From positions 1 to 64,000 of the forward strand of contig JBGANS010000011.1 of the NCBI GenBank assembly GCA_044222195.1: a stretch of 64,000 nucleotides of DNA, given 5' to 3'. The stretch comes from JAHBXE01 sp044222195 (GTDB lineage: Bacteria; Planctomycetota; Phycisphaerae; Phycisphaerales; UBA1924). The notes beneath the pieces are model-generated. The model was not told the origin of the DNA and searched no databases. It saw nothing but the letters and a program-made list of their open reading frames with translations. Of this stretch, positions 28,211-36,464 are shown piece by piece (the stretch's first letter is position 1; each line of letters starts with the position of its first letter). The position numbers and the translations under genes are program-made.

Positions 28211-28588
28211 TTGGCTTGTCTTGTGTGGGGTTGGAGAGTGCTCGCGGCCGGGGTGTGTGGACTGCGGACGGGGCCGGAGCGTTCGGCGCGGCGGGCCCAT
28301 GAAGAATCCGGCGGACTGTTATCAGACACGCCGGGACCTGCTCCCTTCTTCCAGATCCCGGCGTGGTGTTCCTGTGACATTCGCGGGAGCGGATTTGGAG
28401 TCGCCGGAGGCGGCCATCGCTCACGTTACCGGTCGCGGAGGTCGAAAACCCTAGGTGCGAAGAGAGGTCGTTCGTTCTCCCGCGAAACGAACAGCCTCCG
28501 TGGACCGACAAACTTTGTAGAATCGATGAGCCGTGTTTGCCGGCCGTTCGTGAAGTCCAAGATCAGCCACAGGGAGTGAGAGCACTCA
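28211..28588. other. 378-bp non-coding region between tRNA-Phe and the acyl carrier protein gene
   Basis: No supported gene. A 10-bp perfect inverted repeat CACGCCGGGA (28327-28336) / TCCCGGCGTG (28356-28365) with a 19-nt loop could be an RNA structure; no T-run follows. A TAGAAT box (28518-28523) could be the -10 of the acyl carrier protein operon, but no -35 was recognised. AGGGAG at 28571-28576 is the ribosome-binding site. Confidence 0.5.
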
Positions 28589-28852
28589 ATGCAACTCGAG
28601 GAACGAATCAAGAGCTACATCGCGAAGGAGATTCTCTTCGACGAATCCGCCTCGCTCGACCGTTCGGCGTCGTTGCTGGAGAGCGGGACGATCGACTCGA
28701 CGGGGGTGATGGACCTGGTGCTGTTCCTGGAGAAGGAGTTTGGCATCAAGGTCGCGGATGAGGACCTTGTCCCGGACAACCTGGACACGATCGAGCGGAT
28801 TTCTCGCTACGTGTCGGGCAAGCTCGCGGCGGGCAAGAACGGGGCGAGATAG
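28589..28852 (+). CDS. acyl carrier protein, 87 aa
   Basis: Acyl carrier proteins hold acyl or aminoacyl groups on a 4'-phosphopantetheine arm attached to Ser. The helix-II motif is present as LLESGTIDSTGVMDLVLFLEKEF with Ser37 as the attachment site; the residue after it is Thr rather than the usual Leu, as in several carrier proteins of sugar or lipid modification clusters. The predicted helices and acidic surface fit. It opens a run of six plus-strand genes that includes an AMP-dependent ligase, which would load it. Confidence 0.93.
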   Translation: MQLEERIKSYIAKEILFDESASLDRSASLLESGTIDSTGVMDLVLFLEKEFGIKVADEDLVPDNLDTIERISRYVSGKLAAGKNGAR

Positions 28853-28869
28853 ACGCCGCGGAGTTCCCC

Positions 28870-29658
28870 ATGTCGTCATCGTCAAACCCGCCTCCGGTGA
28901 GTCTTGAGGCTCTGGACGGAGTGGCCCGGGCATCGTGGCAGGTGCTCGCGGGACGGCGGGTGTACTTCGGGCATCACTCGGTGGGTGACGGCATTCTGGA
29001 AGGGATGAGGGAGATCGCGAAGGGGCGTCCGTGGCTGTCGCTGCGTGTGGCGGATGCGGGCGCGGTCGGCGGTTGGGAAGAGCCGGGGATCGCCGAGGGG
29101 CGGGTCGGGGAAAATGGCGACCACGCATCGAAGATCCGGGACTTTGAGAAGTACGTGACGGACGGCCCGGGCCGGCGGGCCGATGTGGCGTTTTTCAAGT
29201 ACTGCTACGTGGACTTCGCGCCGAGCACGGACGCGGGGCGGTTGTTTGAGATGTATGAGCGTTCGATGGCGGCGCTGGCGCAGCGATCGCCTCGGACGAC
29301 ATTTGGTCACATCACGGTTCCGCTGACGGTGCAGCCGCGGGATCTGAAGTCGAAGCTGAAGCGGATGGCTGGGAAGTTGTCGTGGGAGCACGAGGCGAAC
29401 ATGCGGCGTGAGGAGTTCAACGAGAAGCTCCGGGCGCGGTACGGCTCGACCGGCCGGGTGTTTGACCTGGCGAGGGCGGAGTCGGTTCGGCCGGATGGGA
29501 CCGTTGAGGCGTTTGAATGGAAGGGGGCGCGGCACCCGGTGCTGTATCCCGGGTATGCGGCGGACCAGGGGCACCTCGGGCCGGTGGGGCGGCTGGTAGC
29601 GGCGCGGGAGATGCTGCTGTGGCTGACGAGGCTTTCCTCGGCGGGGCCGGGCGCATGA
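28870..29658 (+). CDS. SGNH-hydrolase-like protein, 262 aa
   Basis: Cytoplasmic protein without signal peptide. The N-terminal YFGHHSVGDGILEGM, the central GENGDHASKIRDFEKYV and FFKYCYVDF, and a late DQGHLGPVGRLVAAREMLLWL with an Asp-x-x-His pattern recall the blocks of SGNH/GDSL hydrolases, but the usual GDS nucleophile block is replaced by GHHSVG, so catalysis is uncertain. It overlaps the ligase gene by ATGA and sits 17 bp after the carrier protein, so it probably acts on or with the carrier-bound group. Confidence 0.7.
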   Translation: MSSSSNPPPVSLEALDGVARASWQVLAGRRVYFGHHSVGDGILEGMREIAKGRPWLSLRVADAGAVGGWEEPGIAEGRVGENGDHASKIRDFEKYVTDGPGRRADVAFFKYCYVDFAPSTDAGRLFEMYERSMAALAQRSPRTTFGHITVPLTVQPRDLKSKLKRMAGKLSWEHEANMRREEFNEKLRARYGSTGRVFDLARAESVRPDGTVEAFEWKGARHPVLYPGYAADQGHLGPVGRLVAAREMLLWLTRLSSAGPGA

Positions 29659-31211
29659 ACGGCTTGCATTCGTGGGTTCCCGGATTCCTGACGGAGACGG
29701 CGGGGCGCACGCCGGAGCGCGCGGCACTGTTTGACGCCGGTCGGTCAACAAGCTTTGCGGAGCTGGATCGGAACAGCGACGCGGTTGCCGCGGAGTTGCA
29801 GAGCCGCGGCGTGAACAAAGGCGATCGTGTTGTGCTCCTGATGGACAACTCGATCGAGCTGGTGACGGCGATCTTTGGCGTGCTGAAGGCGGGGGCTGTC
29901 ATCGTTGTGCTGCACGCGACGACCAAGCACGACAAGCTTGCTTTTCTGATCGAGGATTGCGGTGCGGCGGCGGTCATCACACAGGCGTCGCTGATTGCGG
30001 TGGTGGAGGCGGCGGCGGGGCAGACGAAGACGGTGAGGGCATGGATGGTGTCGGGCGGGGCTCCGCCACAGGGGTTTGTGAGCCTGGAGGCGACTCTCGG
30101 TGCGCCGCCGCGGTCGGTTCGCGATCCCGTGCTCGCTGGATCAGACCTTGCTGCCATCATCTATACATCTGGTTCGACGGGCGATCCCAAGGGAGTGATG
30201 CTCTCGCACGGGAACCTGGCGAGCACGTCGAGGTCGATCGCCTCGTACCTGGAAAATGTGCCGGACGATGTGGTGATGTGCGTGCTTCCGCTGGCGTTTG
30301 GGTATGGGCTGAGTCAGGTGCTCACGGGGGCGCTGGTCGGGTTCAGCCTGGTGCTGGAGAAGTCGTTCGCGTTTCGGGCGGAGGTGCTCAAGCACATGGT
30401 GGAGCGGCGGGTCACGGGCTTGCCGGGCGTGCCAGGGATGTTTGCATCGCTGGTGCAGATGGGGGCATTCAACGGGAGCGATTTGCCGGCGCTTCGGTAC
30501 ATGACGAACGCGGCGGCGGCGATTGCTCCGGCGCACATTCTCCGGCTGAGAGACCTGTTCCCGAAGGCGAGGTTCTTTTCCATGTACGGGCAGACCGAGT
30601 GCACGCGCGTGTGCTACCTTGATCCGGCCCGGATCGGGGACAAGACCAGTTCGGTCGGCAAGGCGATTCCGGGGTGCGAGGCGTACGTGATCGACGAACT
30701 CGGCCGGCGCGTCGGACCGGGCGTGGTGGGGGAGCTGGTCGTGCGTGGGGCCAACGTGATGCAGGGGTACTGGAGGCGGCCGGAGGAAACGGCCAAGCGG
30801 CTTCGCGATGGCGAGATTCCCGGCGAGCGGGTCCTGCATACGGGCGACTACTTTAAGACGGATGAAGAAGGGTTGTTGTACTTTGTCGGCCGCAGCGATG
30901 ATGTGTTCAAGTGCCGCGGCGAGAAGGTGAGTCCGAAAGAGATCGAGCACGTGCTGTGCGAACTCGCCGGTGTGGCGGAGGTGGCGGTGGCGGGGGTGGA
31001 TGATCCGATCGACGGCAAGGCGGTGAAAGCATTTGTGGTTCTGCAGGCGGGGGCGGCGGTGTCGGAAGGGGAGATCCGCCGGCATTGCCGCGAGCGGCTC
31101 GAATCGCACCTTGTGCCGAAGGTGGTTGAGATTCGGGACAGTCTGCCGAAGACGGACTCGGGGAAGATCAAGAAGCTCGGATTGGTTCAGCCGCCCCAGA
31201 GCGGGGCATAA
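29655..31211 (+). CDS. AMP-dependent acyl/aryl-CoA or acyl-ACP ligase, 518 aa
   Basis: ANL superfamily enzyme that activates a carboxylate with ATP and transfers it to a thiol. Motif A3 IYTSGSTGDPKGVMLSHGNL (Thr171-Gly176 region), A5 SMYGQTECTRVCYL, A7 VLHTGDYFKTDEEG, A8 YFVGRSDDVFKCRGEKVSPKEIE and the catalytic Lys in SLPKTDSGKIKK are all present. The pairing with a carrier protein and an asparagine synthase resembles the AMP-forming ligases of exosortase-A-associated exopolysaccharide loci. Start by ATGA overlap with the SGNH-like gene; the longer frame from 29517 is a shadow. Confidence 0.92.
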   Translation: MNGLHSWVPGFLTETAGRTPERAALFDAGRSTSFAELDRNSDAVAAELQSRGVNKGDRVVLLMDNSIELVTAIFGVLKAGAVIVVLHATTKHDKLAFLIEDCGAAAVITQASLIAVVEAAAGQTKTVRAWMVSGGAPPQGFVSLEATLGAPPRSVRDPVLAGSDLAAIIYTSGSTGDPKGVMLSHGNLASTSRSIASYLENVPDDVVMCVLPLAFGYGLSQVLTGALVGFSLVLEKSFAFRAEVLKHMVERRVTGLPGVPGMFASLVQMGAFNGSDLPALRYMTNAAAAIAPAHILRLRDLFPKARFFSMYGQTECTRVCYLDPARIGDKTSSVGKAIPGCEAYVIDELGRRVGPGVVGELVVRGANVMQGYWRRPEETAKRLRDGEIPGERVLHTGDYFKTDEEGLLYFVGRSDDVFKCRGEKVSPKEIEHVLCELAGVAEVAVAGVDDPIDGKAVKAFVVLQAGAAVSEGEIRRHCRERLESHLVPKVVEIRDSLPKTDSGKIKKLGLVQPPQSGA

Positions 31212-31226
31212 GGGGGAGCGGGACTC

Positions 31227-33242
31227 GTGTGCGGGATTGCGGGCATTCTGGTGGCTTCGGGCTCGGCTCCGCCGGGGCTTGAGGAGATTGCGCGCATGGT
31301 GGCGGTGGTGGGGCATCGGGGGCCGGACGGGCACGGGTTTTTCCGCGATGAGCGGGCGGGGCTTGGGCAGGCGAGGCTGAGCATCGTGGACATCAAGTCC
31401 GGCGCTCAGCCGATGACGAACGAAGATGAGACGCTGTGGATCGTGTTCAACGGCGAGATTTTCAATCACGTCGAGCTCCGGCTGGAGCTTCAGAAGGCGG
31501 GCCACCGGTTCCAAACGACGAGCGACACCGAAGTCATACTCCACGCGTACGAGCAGTGGGGGGGCGGGGCGTGGTCGAGGTTCAACGGGCAGTTTGCGGT
31601 GGCGCTGTGGGATGCACCGCGGCGGCGGCTGGTGCTGGCGCGAGACCCGTTCGGCATTCACCCGTTGCACTACGCGGCGAGCGGGGCGGGCGTGGTGTTC
31701 GCCTCGGAGATCAAGTCGCTGTTTGCATCCGGGCGGGTGCCGGTGGAGTTTGATGCGGGCGGGCTGGTGCAGGTGTTTACGCGATGGTCGTGCCCGGCGC
31801 CGGAGACGGTGTTCGCGGGTGTGCGATCGGTGCCGCCTGGGTGCATGGTGACAATCGAGAGCGACCTGACGCCGCGGATGGAATCCTGGTGGCAGCCTGA
31901 TTTTGCGGGGGACGCTTCGCTTCAAGGATTGACGCTTGAGGATGCGGCGGAGGAGCTGGAGCGGCTGCTGCGGCGGGCGGTGTCGCTGCGTCTGCGGGCG
32001 GATGTGCCGGTCGGCGCGTATCTCAGCGGGGGGCTTGATTCATCCATTACTACGACGTTGATCGAGCGGTCGGGCCCGCTGGAGACGTTTTCGATCCGGT
32101 TTGAAGAGCCCGCGTTCGACGAGACCGAGCAGCAGCGGATCATGGTGGCGAAACTGGGAACGAGGCATCATGAGGTGCTGGTCCGCAACAGCGATATCGC
32201 GGAGCACCTGCCGCGGGTGGTGAAGCAGTGTGAGACGCCGCTACTGCGGACCGGGGCGGTGCCGCTGTTCATGCTCTCCGATCTGGTTCGCACGAGCGGG
32301 ATGAAGGTGGTGCTGACCGGGGAAGGGGCGGACGAGCTGTTCGCGGGGTACAGCGTGTTCAAGGAGGACAAGGTCCGTCGTTTCTGGGCCAGGTCGCCGC
32401 GGGCGTTGTGGCGCGCGGCGCCGCTCTCGCGGATCCATCACTATGTCGGGAGCGAAGGCGACAAAGACGGGCAGATGTGGCGGGACTTTTTCCGGCGCGG
32501 GCTGGAAGATGTGGAGAACCCGGCGTACTCGCACGCGATCCGGTGGGACAATACGGCATGGTGCACGCGGTTTCTGAGGAAGGACCTGGTCGGCGGCGTT
32601 GACCGAGGGGCGCAATGGGCAGCGCTGGAACGGTCGTTCCCGGCGTCGTGGCGGTCGTGGTCGCCGCTGGCACGGGCGCAGCTTCTGGAGATCGCGACGT
32701 TCATGTCGCCGTATCTTCTGGTGAGCCAGGGGGACCGGGTGGCGCTCGCGCACGGGGTCGAGGTTCGGTACCCGTTCCTCGATCCGGATGTGATCTCGTT
32801 CGCCGGCCGGTTGCCGGGCCGGTTGAAGCTGCGGGGGCTCAAGGACAAGCGGGTGCTTCGGGCGGTGGGGGCGCGGCACCTGCCGCCGGAGATTTCGGGG
32901 CGGCGCAAGCAGCCCTATCGGGCTCCGACGTCGAGCGCGTTTTTCAGGCGGGGAGCACCGGCGTACGTCCGGGAGATGCTCTCGGGACGGGCGCTGGAGG
33001 AATCCGGCCTGTTTGAGTCGAGGGCGGCGGGCCTACTCGCCGAAAAAGCGTGGTCGCGCGAAGGGCGAATGGGGTCCGAACGCGAAGAGATGGCTCTCAT
33101 GGGTATTCTGACGCTGCAGCTTTTGTCCCGGTGGCTTCGGTCGGAGTTTGCGGCCGAGGTTGTCGAGAGTGCGCGCCGGCTGGCCGGTACGTCCCCGAGT
33201 GTTCTCGTCGATCGTGTTTCGTCCTCTCGTTCCGTACGTTGA
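31227..33242 (+). CDS. asnB: asparagine synthase (glutamine-hydrolysing)-type amidotransferase, 671 aa
   Basis: GTG at 31227 gives Cys2 as the glutaminase nucleophile (VCGIAGILVASG). Motifs: GHRGPDGHGFF, VFNGEIFNHVELR, ARDPFGIHPLHYA, PP-loop SGGLDSS (267-273), LTGEGADELFAGY, HGVEVRYPFLDPDVI, KDKRVLRA, RRKQPYRAPTSSAF. Within a carrier-protein/ligase cluster the likely acceptor is a carboxylate on a sugar or a carrier-bound acid rather than free aspartate; amidotransferase 1 of exosortase-A systems is the closest parallel. It follows the ligase by 15 bp and precedes the NadE-like gene by 9 bp. Confidence 0.93.
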   Translation: MCGIAGILVASGSAPPGLEEIARMVAVVGHRGPDGHGFFRDERAGLGQARLSIVDIKSGAQPMTNEDETLWIVFNGEIFNHVELRLELQKAGHRFQTTSDTEVILHAYEQWGGGAWSRFNGQFAVALWDAPRRRLVLARDPFGIHPLHYAASGAGVVFASEIKSLFASGRVPVEFDAGGLVQVFTRWSCPAPETVFAGVRSVPPGCMVTIESDLTPRMESWWQPDFAGDASLQGLTLEDAAEELERLLRRAVSLRLRADVPVGAYLSGGLDSSITTTLIERSGPLETFSIRFEEPAFDETEQQRIMVAKLGTRHHEVLVRNSDIAEHLPRVVKQCETPLLRTGAVPLFMLSDLVRTSGMKVVLTGEGADELFAGYSVFKEDKVRRFWARSPRALWRAAPLSRIHHYVGSEGDKDGQMWRDFFRRGLEDVENPAYSHAIRWDNTAWCTRFLRKDLVGGVDRGAQWAALERSFPASWRSWSPLARAQLLEIATFMSPYLLVSQGDRVALAHGVEVRYPFLDPDVISFAGRLPGRLKLRGLKDKRVLRAVGARHLPPEISGRRKQPYRAPTSSAFFRRGAPAYVREMLSGRALEESGLFESRAAGLLAEKAWSREGRMGSEREEMALMGILTLQLLSRWLRSEFAAEVVESARRLAGTSPSVLVDRVSSSRSVR

Positions 33243-33251
33243 ACAGACACA

Positions 33252-34262
33252 ATGAATCACACACGACCATCCACAGCGTTCGGGCCTCACGTGCTTACTC
33301 TGGACACCGCGGCGGAGGCGCAGCGGATCGAGGCGTTTATCCGCGAAGCGGTGGGCAAGCGGCTGCGCTGCAAGGGCGCCGTCGTGGCGGTGAGCGGCGG
33401 CATCGACTCGGCCGTGTGCGTCACGCTGGCGGCGCGGGCGCTGGGCAAGGACAAGGTGTTCGCGCTGCTCCTGCCGGAGAGGGATTCATCGCCGCAGAGC
33501 ACGACCCTGGGGCGGAAGATCTGCGAAGGGCTTGGGGTAACGTACATCCGAGAGGACATTGCCCCGGCGCTGGAGGCGATGGGGTGCTACCGATGGCGGG
33601 ATGAGGCGATCCGCCGCATGGTGCCGGAGTTCGGACCGGGGTGGAAGAGCAAGATCGCGGTTTCGGGCGGGGCGCTCAATCACGATCGCGTGAACTACTT
33701 CACGCTGACGGTTCAGTCGCCCGACGGCAAGCAGCGGGTCGAGCGCATGCCGGTCGATGTGTACCTGGCGGTCGTCGCCGCGACGAACATGAAGCAGCGG
33801 ACCCGCAAGCTCATGGAGTATTCACACGCCGATCGGCTGCACTACGCGGTGATCGGGACGCCCAATCTGCTGGAGTTCCAGCTCGGGTTCTTCGTGCGCG
33901 GCGGGGACGGGCTGGCGGACGTCAAGCCCATCAGTCACCTGTACAAGACGCAGGTGTACGCGCTGGCCCGCGAGATCGGCGTGCCGGCCGATGTGCTGGC
34001 GCAGGTGCCGAGCACGGATACGTACAGCCTTCCGCAGACGCAGGAGGAGTTCTACTTCGCCCTGCCGTATGACAAGATGGACCTGATGCTGTACGCCTAT
34101 TCCAGCGGGATGACGGCGGCGGACGTGGCCCCGGCGGTGGGCCTGACGGCGGAGCAGGGGGAACGCATCTACCGTGATATCGTGGCGAAGATCCGCATTT
34201 CGAACCAGCTCGCGCAGCACGCCCTGACGGTGGGAACCTCTGGAGGGGTGATGCACACGTGA
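33252..34262 (+). CDS. NAD synthase-like ATP-pyrophosphatase amidase (NadE family), 336 aa
   Basis: The PP-loop AVSGGIDSAVCVTLA (SGGIDS at 48-53), GTPNLLEFQLGFFVRGGDGLADVKPISHLYKTQVYALAREIGVP and the following PSTDTYSLPQ match ammonia-dependent NAD synthases, which adenylate a nicotinate carboxylate and amidate it. It lacks a nitrilase-type glutaminase domain. The usual NadE segment TKSE.. is changed to GTPNLLEF, and the protein has about 60 extra residues with an insert after EDIAPALEAMG. With the neighbours being a carrier protein, ligase and asparagine synthase, it may amidate another carboxylate; housekeeping NAD synthesis is the alternative. Confidence 0.85.
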   Translation: MNHTRPSTAFGPHVLTLDTAAEAQRIEAFIREAVGKRLRCKGAVVAVSGGIDSAVCVTLAARALGKDKVFALLLPERDSSPQSTTLGRKICEGLGVTYIREDIAPALEAMGCYRWRDEAIRRMVPEFGPGWKSKIAVSGGALNHDRVNYFTLTVQSPDGKQRVERMPVDVYLAVVAATNMKQRTRKLMEYSHADRLHYAVIGTPNLLEFQLGFFVRGGDGLADVKPISHLYKTQVYALAREIGVPADVLAQVPSTDTYSLPQTQEEFYFALPYDKMDLMLYAYSSGMTAADVAPAVGLTAEQGERIYRDIVAKIRISNQLAQHALTVGTSGGVMHT

Positions 34263-35398
34263 GCGCACCCGCCACAACCGCGGCGCCGGCCATTGTGCCG
34301 TATCGACCTGAGCACCGGGCCTCGTTGATGGCGTTGTGGCGGCGTTACTTCGGAGAGTGGAGCGAAGAGCGGCTGCATGAGCGGTGGCGGTGGCAGTTTG
34401 AAGAGAATCCGTGCAGGGCCGAGCGGGAGCCGGTGATCCTCGTCGCGCAGTCGGGGGACGAAGTGGTTGGGCACATCTCGGGCGTGCCGGTGCCGCTGCT
34501 GCTGAACGGGCGGAGGTCGGTGGCGCTCGTGACATCGGGGATGGTGGTGGATGAACGGCACCGGTGGGTGGCGGTGCGATTGATTTCAGCGCTGTTCAAG
34601 GCGCCACCCTATTTTGGACGTGTGCAGCATCCGAGCGTGTGCCGCCTGTATGAGCACCACGGGGCGCCGGTGCTCGGGGCCTCACGAACCAGATTTGTGT
34701 GTCCGCGCCGGTACCGAGGGTGGCTGGCCCAGGCGCTACGGCGCCGGTTGCCGGGGGCGCTGGACCGCATCGTGGCGCCGAGGACGGTGGCGCTGATGGG
34801 GGCGGTGTGGCACCCGGGAAAGCGGCCTCCGGCGAGGCGGATGCGGCGTCGACCGGCTGGCTCGGCCGCGGCGGACATCCGGCGTATCTCCAACTTTGAT
34901 GCGGAGTACGACCGGTTGTGGGCTCGCTGCCGCGGGCGGTGGAGCTGTTCGGTGGACAAGGACAGCCGGTACATGAACTGGCGGTACATCCAGTGCCCGA
35001 CGCTACACGCGGTCTCGATGGGGCTCTACGGCGAGGGAGGGGCTCTGAAGGCGGTGGCCGTGGGCGTGCGATGGGCGCAGACCGACCGCTCGCAGAACCC
35101 GTGCGGATCCAACGGCGAGATCGCCGAGGTGATTGCCGAAACGCCGGACGATCCCCAGGTGCAGGTGCTGGTGCTGCGCGTGATGAAGTGGCTCGACCGG
35201 CGGAAGGTTGACGAGCTTGGGGCGGGTTCGCTGCACCCGTCGCTGCACCCGCTGCTCGGGCGGCTCGGGTTTACCCGCGAGACCGCTGACACGTTCCAGG
35301 TGTCGCTGGCCGGCGGCGATCCGGCGATGCCGACGTCGGACGAGGCGTGGTACTACACGGCGAGCGACAGCGATGCGCTGTACTCACCCGGTCTTTGA
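34259..35398 (+). CDS. GNAT-like acyltransferase of surface-polysaccharide cluster type, 379 aa
   Basis: The first 180 residues show a GNAT-like fold (IVPYRPEHRASLMALWRRYFG, VILVAQSGDEVVGHISGVPVPLLL, SGMVVDERHRWVAVRLISALF), and residues 215-360 look like a second GNAT-like half (DKDSRYMNWRYIQCP, FTRETADTFQV). The P-loop for acetyl-CoA is degenerate. Such double-GNAT proteins are found in exopolysaccharide loci. Its GTG start overlaps the NadE-like stop (GTGA), and its 3' end overlaps the convergent glycosyltransferase gene by 15 bp. Confidence 0.75.
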   Translation: MSAPATTAAPAIVPYRPEHRASLMALWRRYFGEWSEERLHERWRWQFEENPCRAEREPVILVAQSGDEVVGHISGVPVPLLLNGRRSVALVTSGMVVDERHRWVAVRLISALFKAPPYFGRVQHPSVCRLYEHHGAPVLGASRTRFVCPRRYRGWLAQALRRRLPGALDRIVAPRTVALMGAVWHPGKRPPARRMRRRPAGSAAADIRRISNFDAEYDRLWARCRGRWSCSVDKDSRYMNWRYIQCPTLHAVSMGLYGEGGALKAVAVGVRWAQTDRSQNPCGSNGEIAEVIAETPDDPQVQVLVLRVMKWLDRRKVDELGAGSLHPSLHPLLGRLGFTRETADTFQVSLAGGDPAMPTSDEAWYYTASDSDALYSPGL

Positions 35399-36322
35399 AG
35401 CGGGCGGCTGGCGTGCGGGGAGGCGGAGGATGGGCCCGGAGAGGCGTTCGCGCAGGTCTCCGCCTGCGCGGCCGAGGAGGCGCTTGGCCGTGGAGCGGGC
35501 GGCGAGCAGGACGAGTTCGAGCACCTCGGTGGCGAACGCGGCGGGGAAGCCGAAGTGCTTGATCAGGTAGTAGAACCGGCTGCGGAAGTAGTGCTCGGCG
35601 ATGGAGGCGCGGTAGAGCGTCCGGCCGGTGGCCTTGGCCGCGGTCCCGCCCGCGTGACGCGCGGTGGCTTCACCGACGGCCCAGAGCTCGTACCCGGCGG
35701 CGAGGGCTCGTCGGCAGAGGTCGGTCTCTTCGAAGTACAGGAAGAACCGGGGGTCGAACCCCTTGAGGGCGCGCACGAACTCGCACCGGCCGAGCATGAT
35801 CCCGCCGCCGAGCCAGTCGGTGGTGAACGGGGGTTCGCCGGGGCGGATGGTTCGGCGTGAGGACGGGAGGCGCTGGGACCAGGCGGCGTGCAGGATGTTT
35901 CCGGGCGTGGGGAGGCCGCCGGCGCCCTGGTACTCGGCGCCGCCGTAGTTTTCGGTGGCGGGTGCTGCGAAGATCGCACGCGGGTGAGAGTCCATGAACG
36001 CGATCAGCGTGCGAAGGGCCGCGACGGGCAGTACCGCGTCGGGGTTCAGGAAGAGCACGTAGGGCGTCTGGACGACGTCGAGGCCGGCGTTGCAGCCGCG
36101 GCCGAAGCCGAGGTTGTCCCGTGGCTCAACGACTCGGACCCAGGGAAAGCGGGAGCGAACGAGGTCGACGGTACCGTCCTTGCTGGCGTTGTCCACGACG
36201 ACCGCGTCGAGGAGGCCGGCGTCGTGCGAGCGTGCGGCCTCGTCGAGCGCATCGGCGATGCATGCGCTGGAGTTGTACGTCACGATAACGGCGGTGGTTG
36301 ATGCGCCCGGCACTCGCGGCAT
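35384..36322 (-). CDS. family 2 glycosyltransferase, rhamnosyltransferase-like, 312 aa
   Basis: GT-A fold glycosyltransferase: TTAVIVTYNSSACIADALDEA, VVVDNASKDGTVDLV, DNLGFGRGCNAGLD and the metal-binding FLNPDAVL (D-x-D-like), then WLGGGIMLGR and GFDPRFFLYFEETDLCRRALAAGY, the acceptor-side signature of WbbL-type enzymes that add deoxysugars to lipid-linked glycans. A short amphipathic C-terminal helix region may bind the membrane. The ATG at 36322 is used; the frame extends 9 bp to a TTG. It supports a glycan-related reading of the adjacent plus-strand cluster. Confidence 0.92.
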   Translation of the reverse strand: MPRVPGASTTAVIVTYNSSACIADALDEAARSHDAGLLDAVVVDNASKDGTVDLVRSRFPWVRVVEPRDNLGFGRGCNAGLDVVQTPYVLFLNPDAVLPVAALRTLIAFMDSHPRAIFAAPATENYGGAEYQGAGGLPTPGNILHAAWSQRLPSSRRTIRPGEPPFTTDWLGGGIMLGRCEFVRALKGFDPRFFLYFEETDLCRRALAAGYELWAVGEATARHAGGTAAKATGRTLYRASIAEHYFRSRFYYLIKHFGFPAAFATEVLELVLLAARSTAKRLLGRAGGDLRERLSGPILRLPARQPPASKTG

Positions 36323-36464
36323 GGTAGCCAAAGGCGAGCGCGCTAGGCAACGGTTGCATGTGCGCGAATCGCGGCGCGGCGCCCCGGCGACTCGGGAGAA
36401 GCGGGGGCAAATAGGGGAAATTTTGAAGTCTCAACCACCGGTGCCGCGACACTACTGTTTGACC

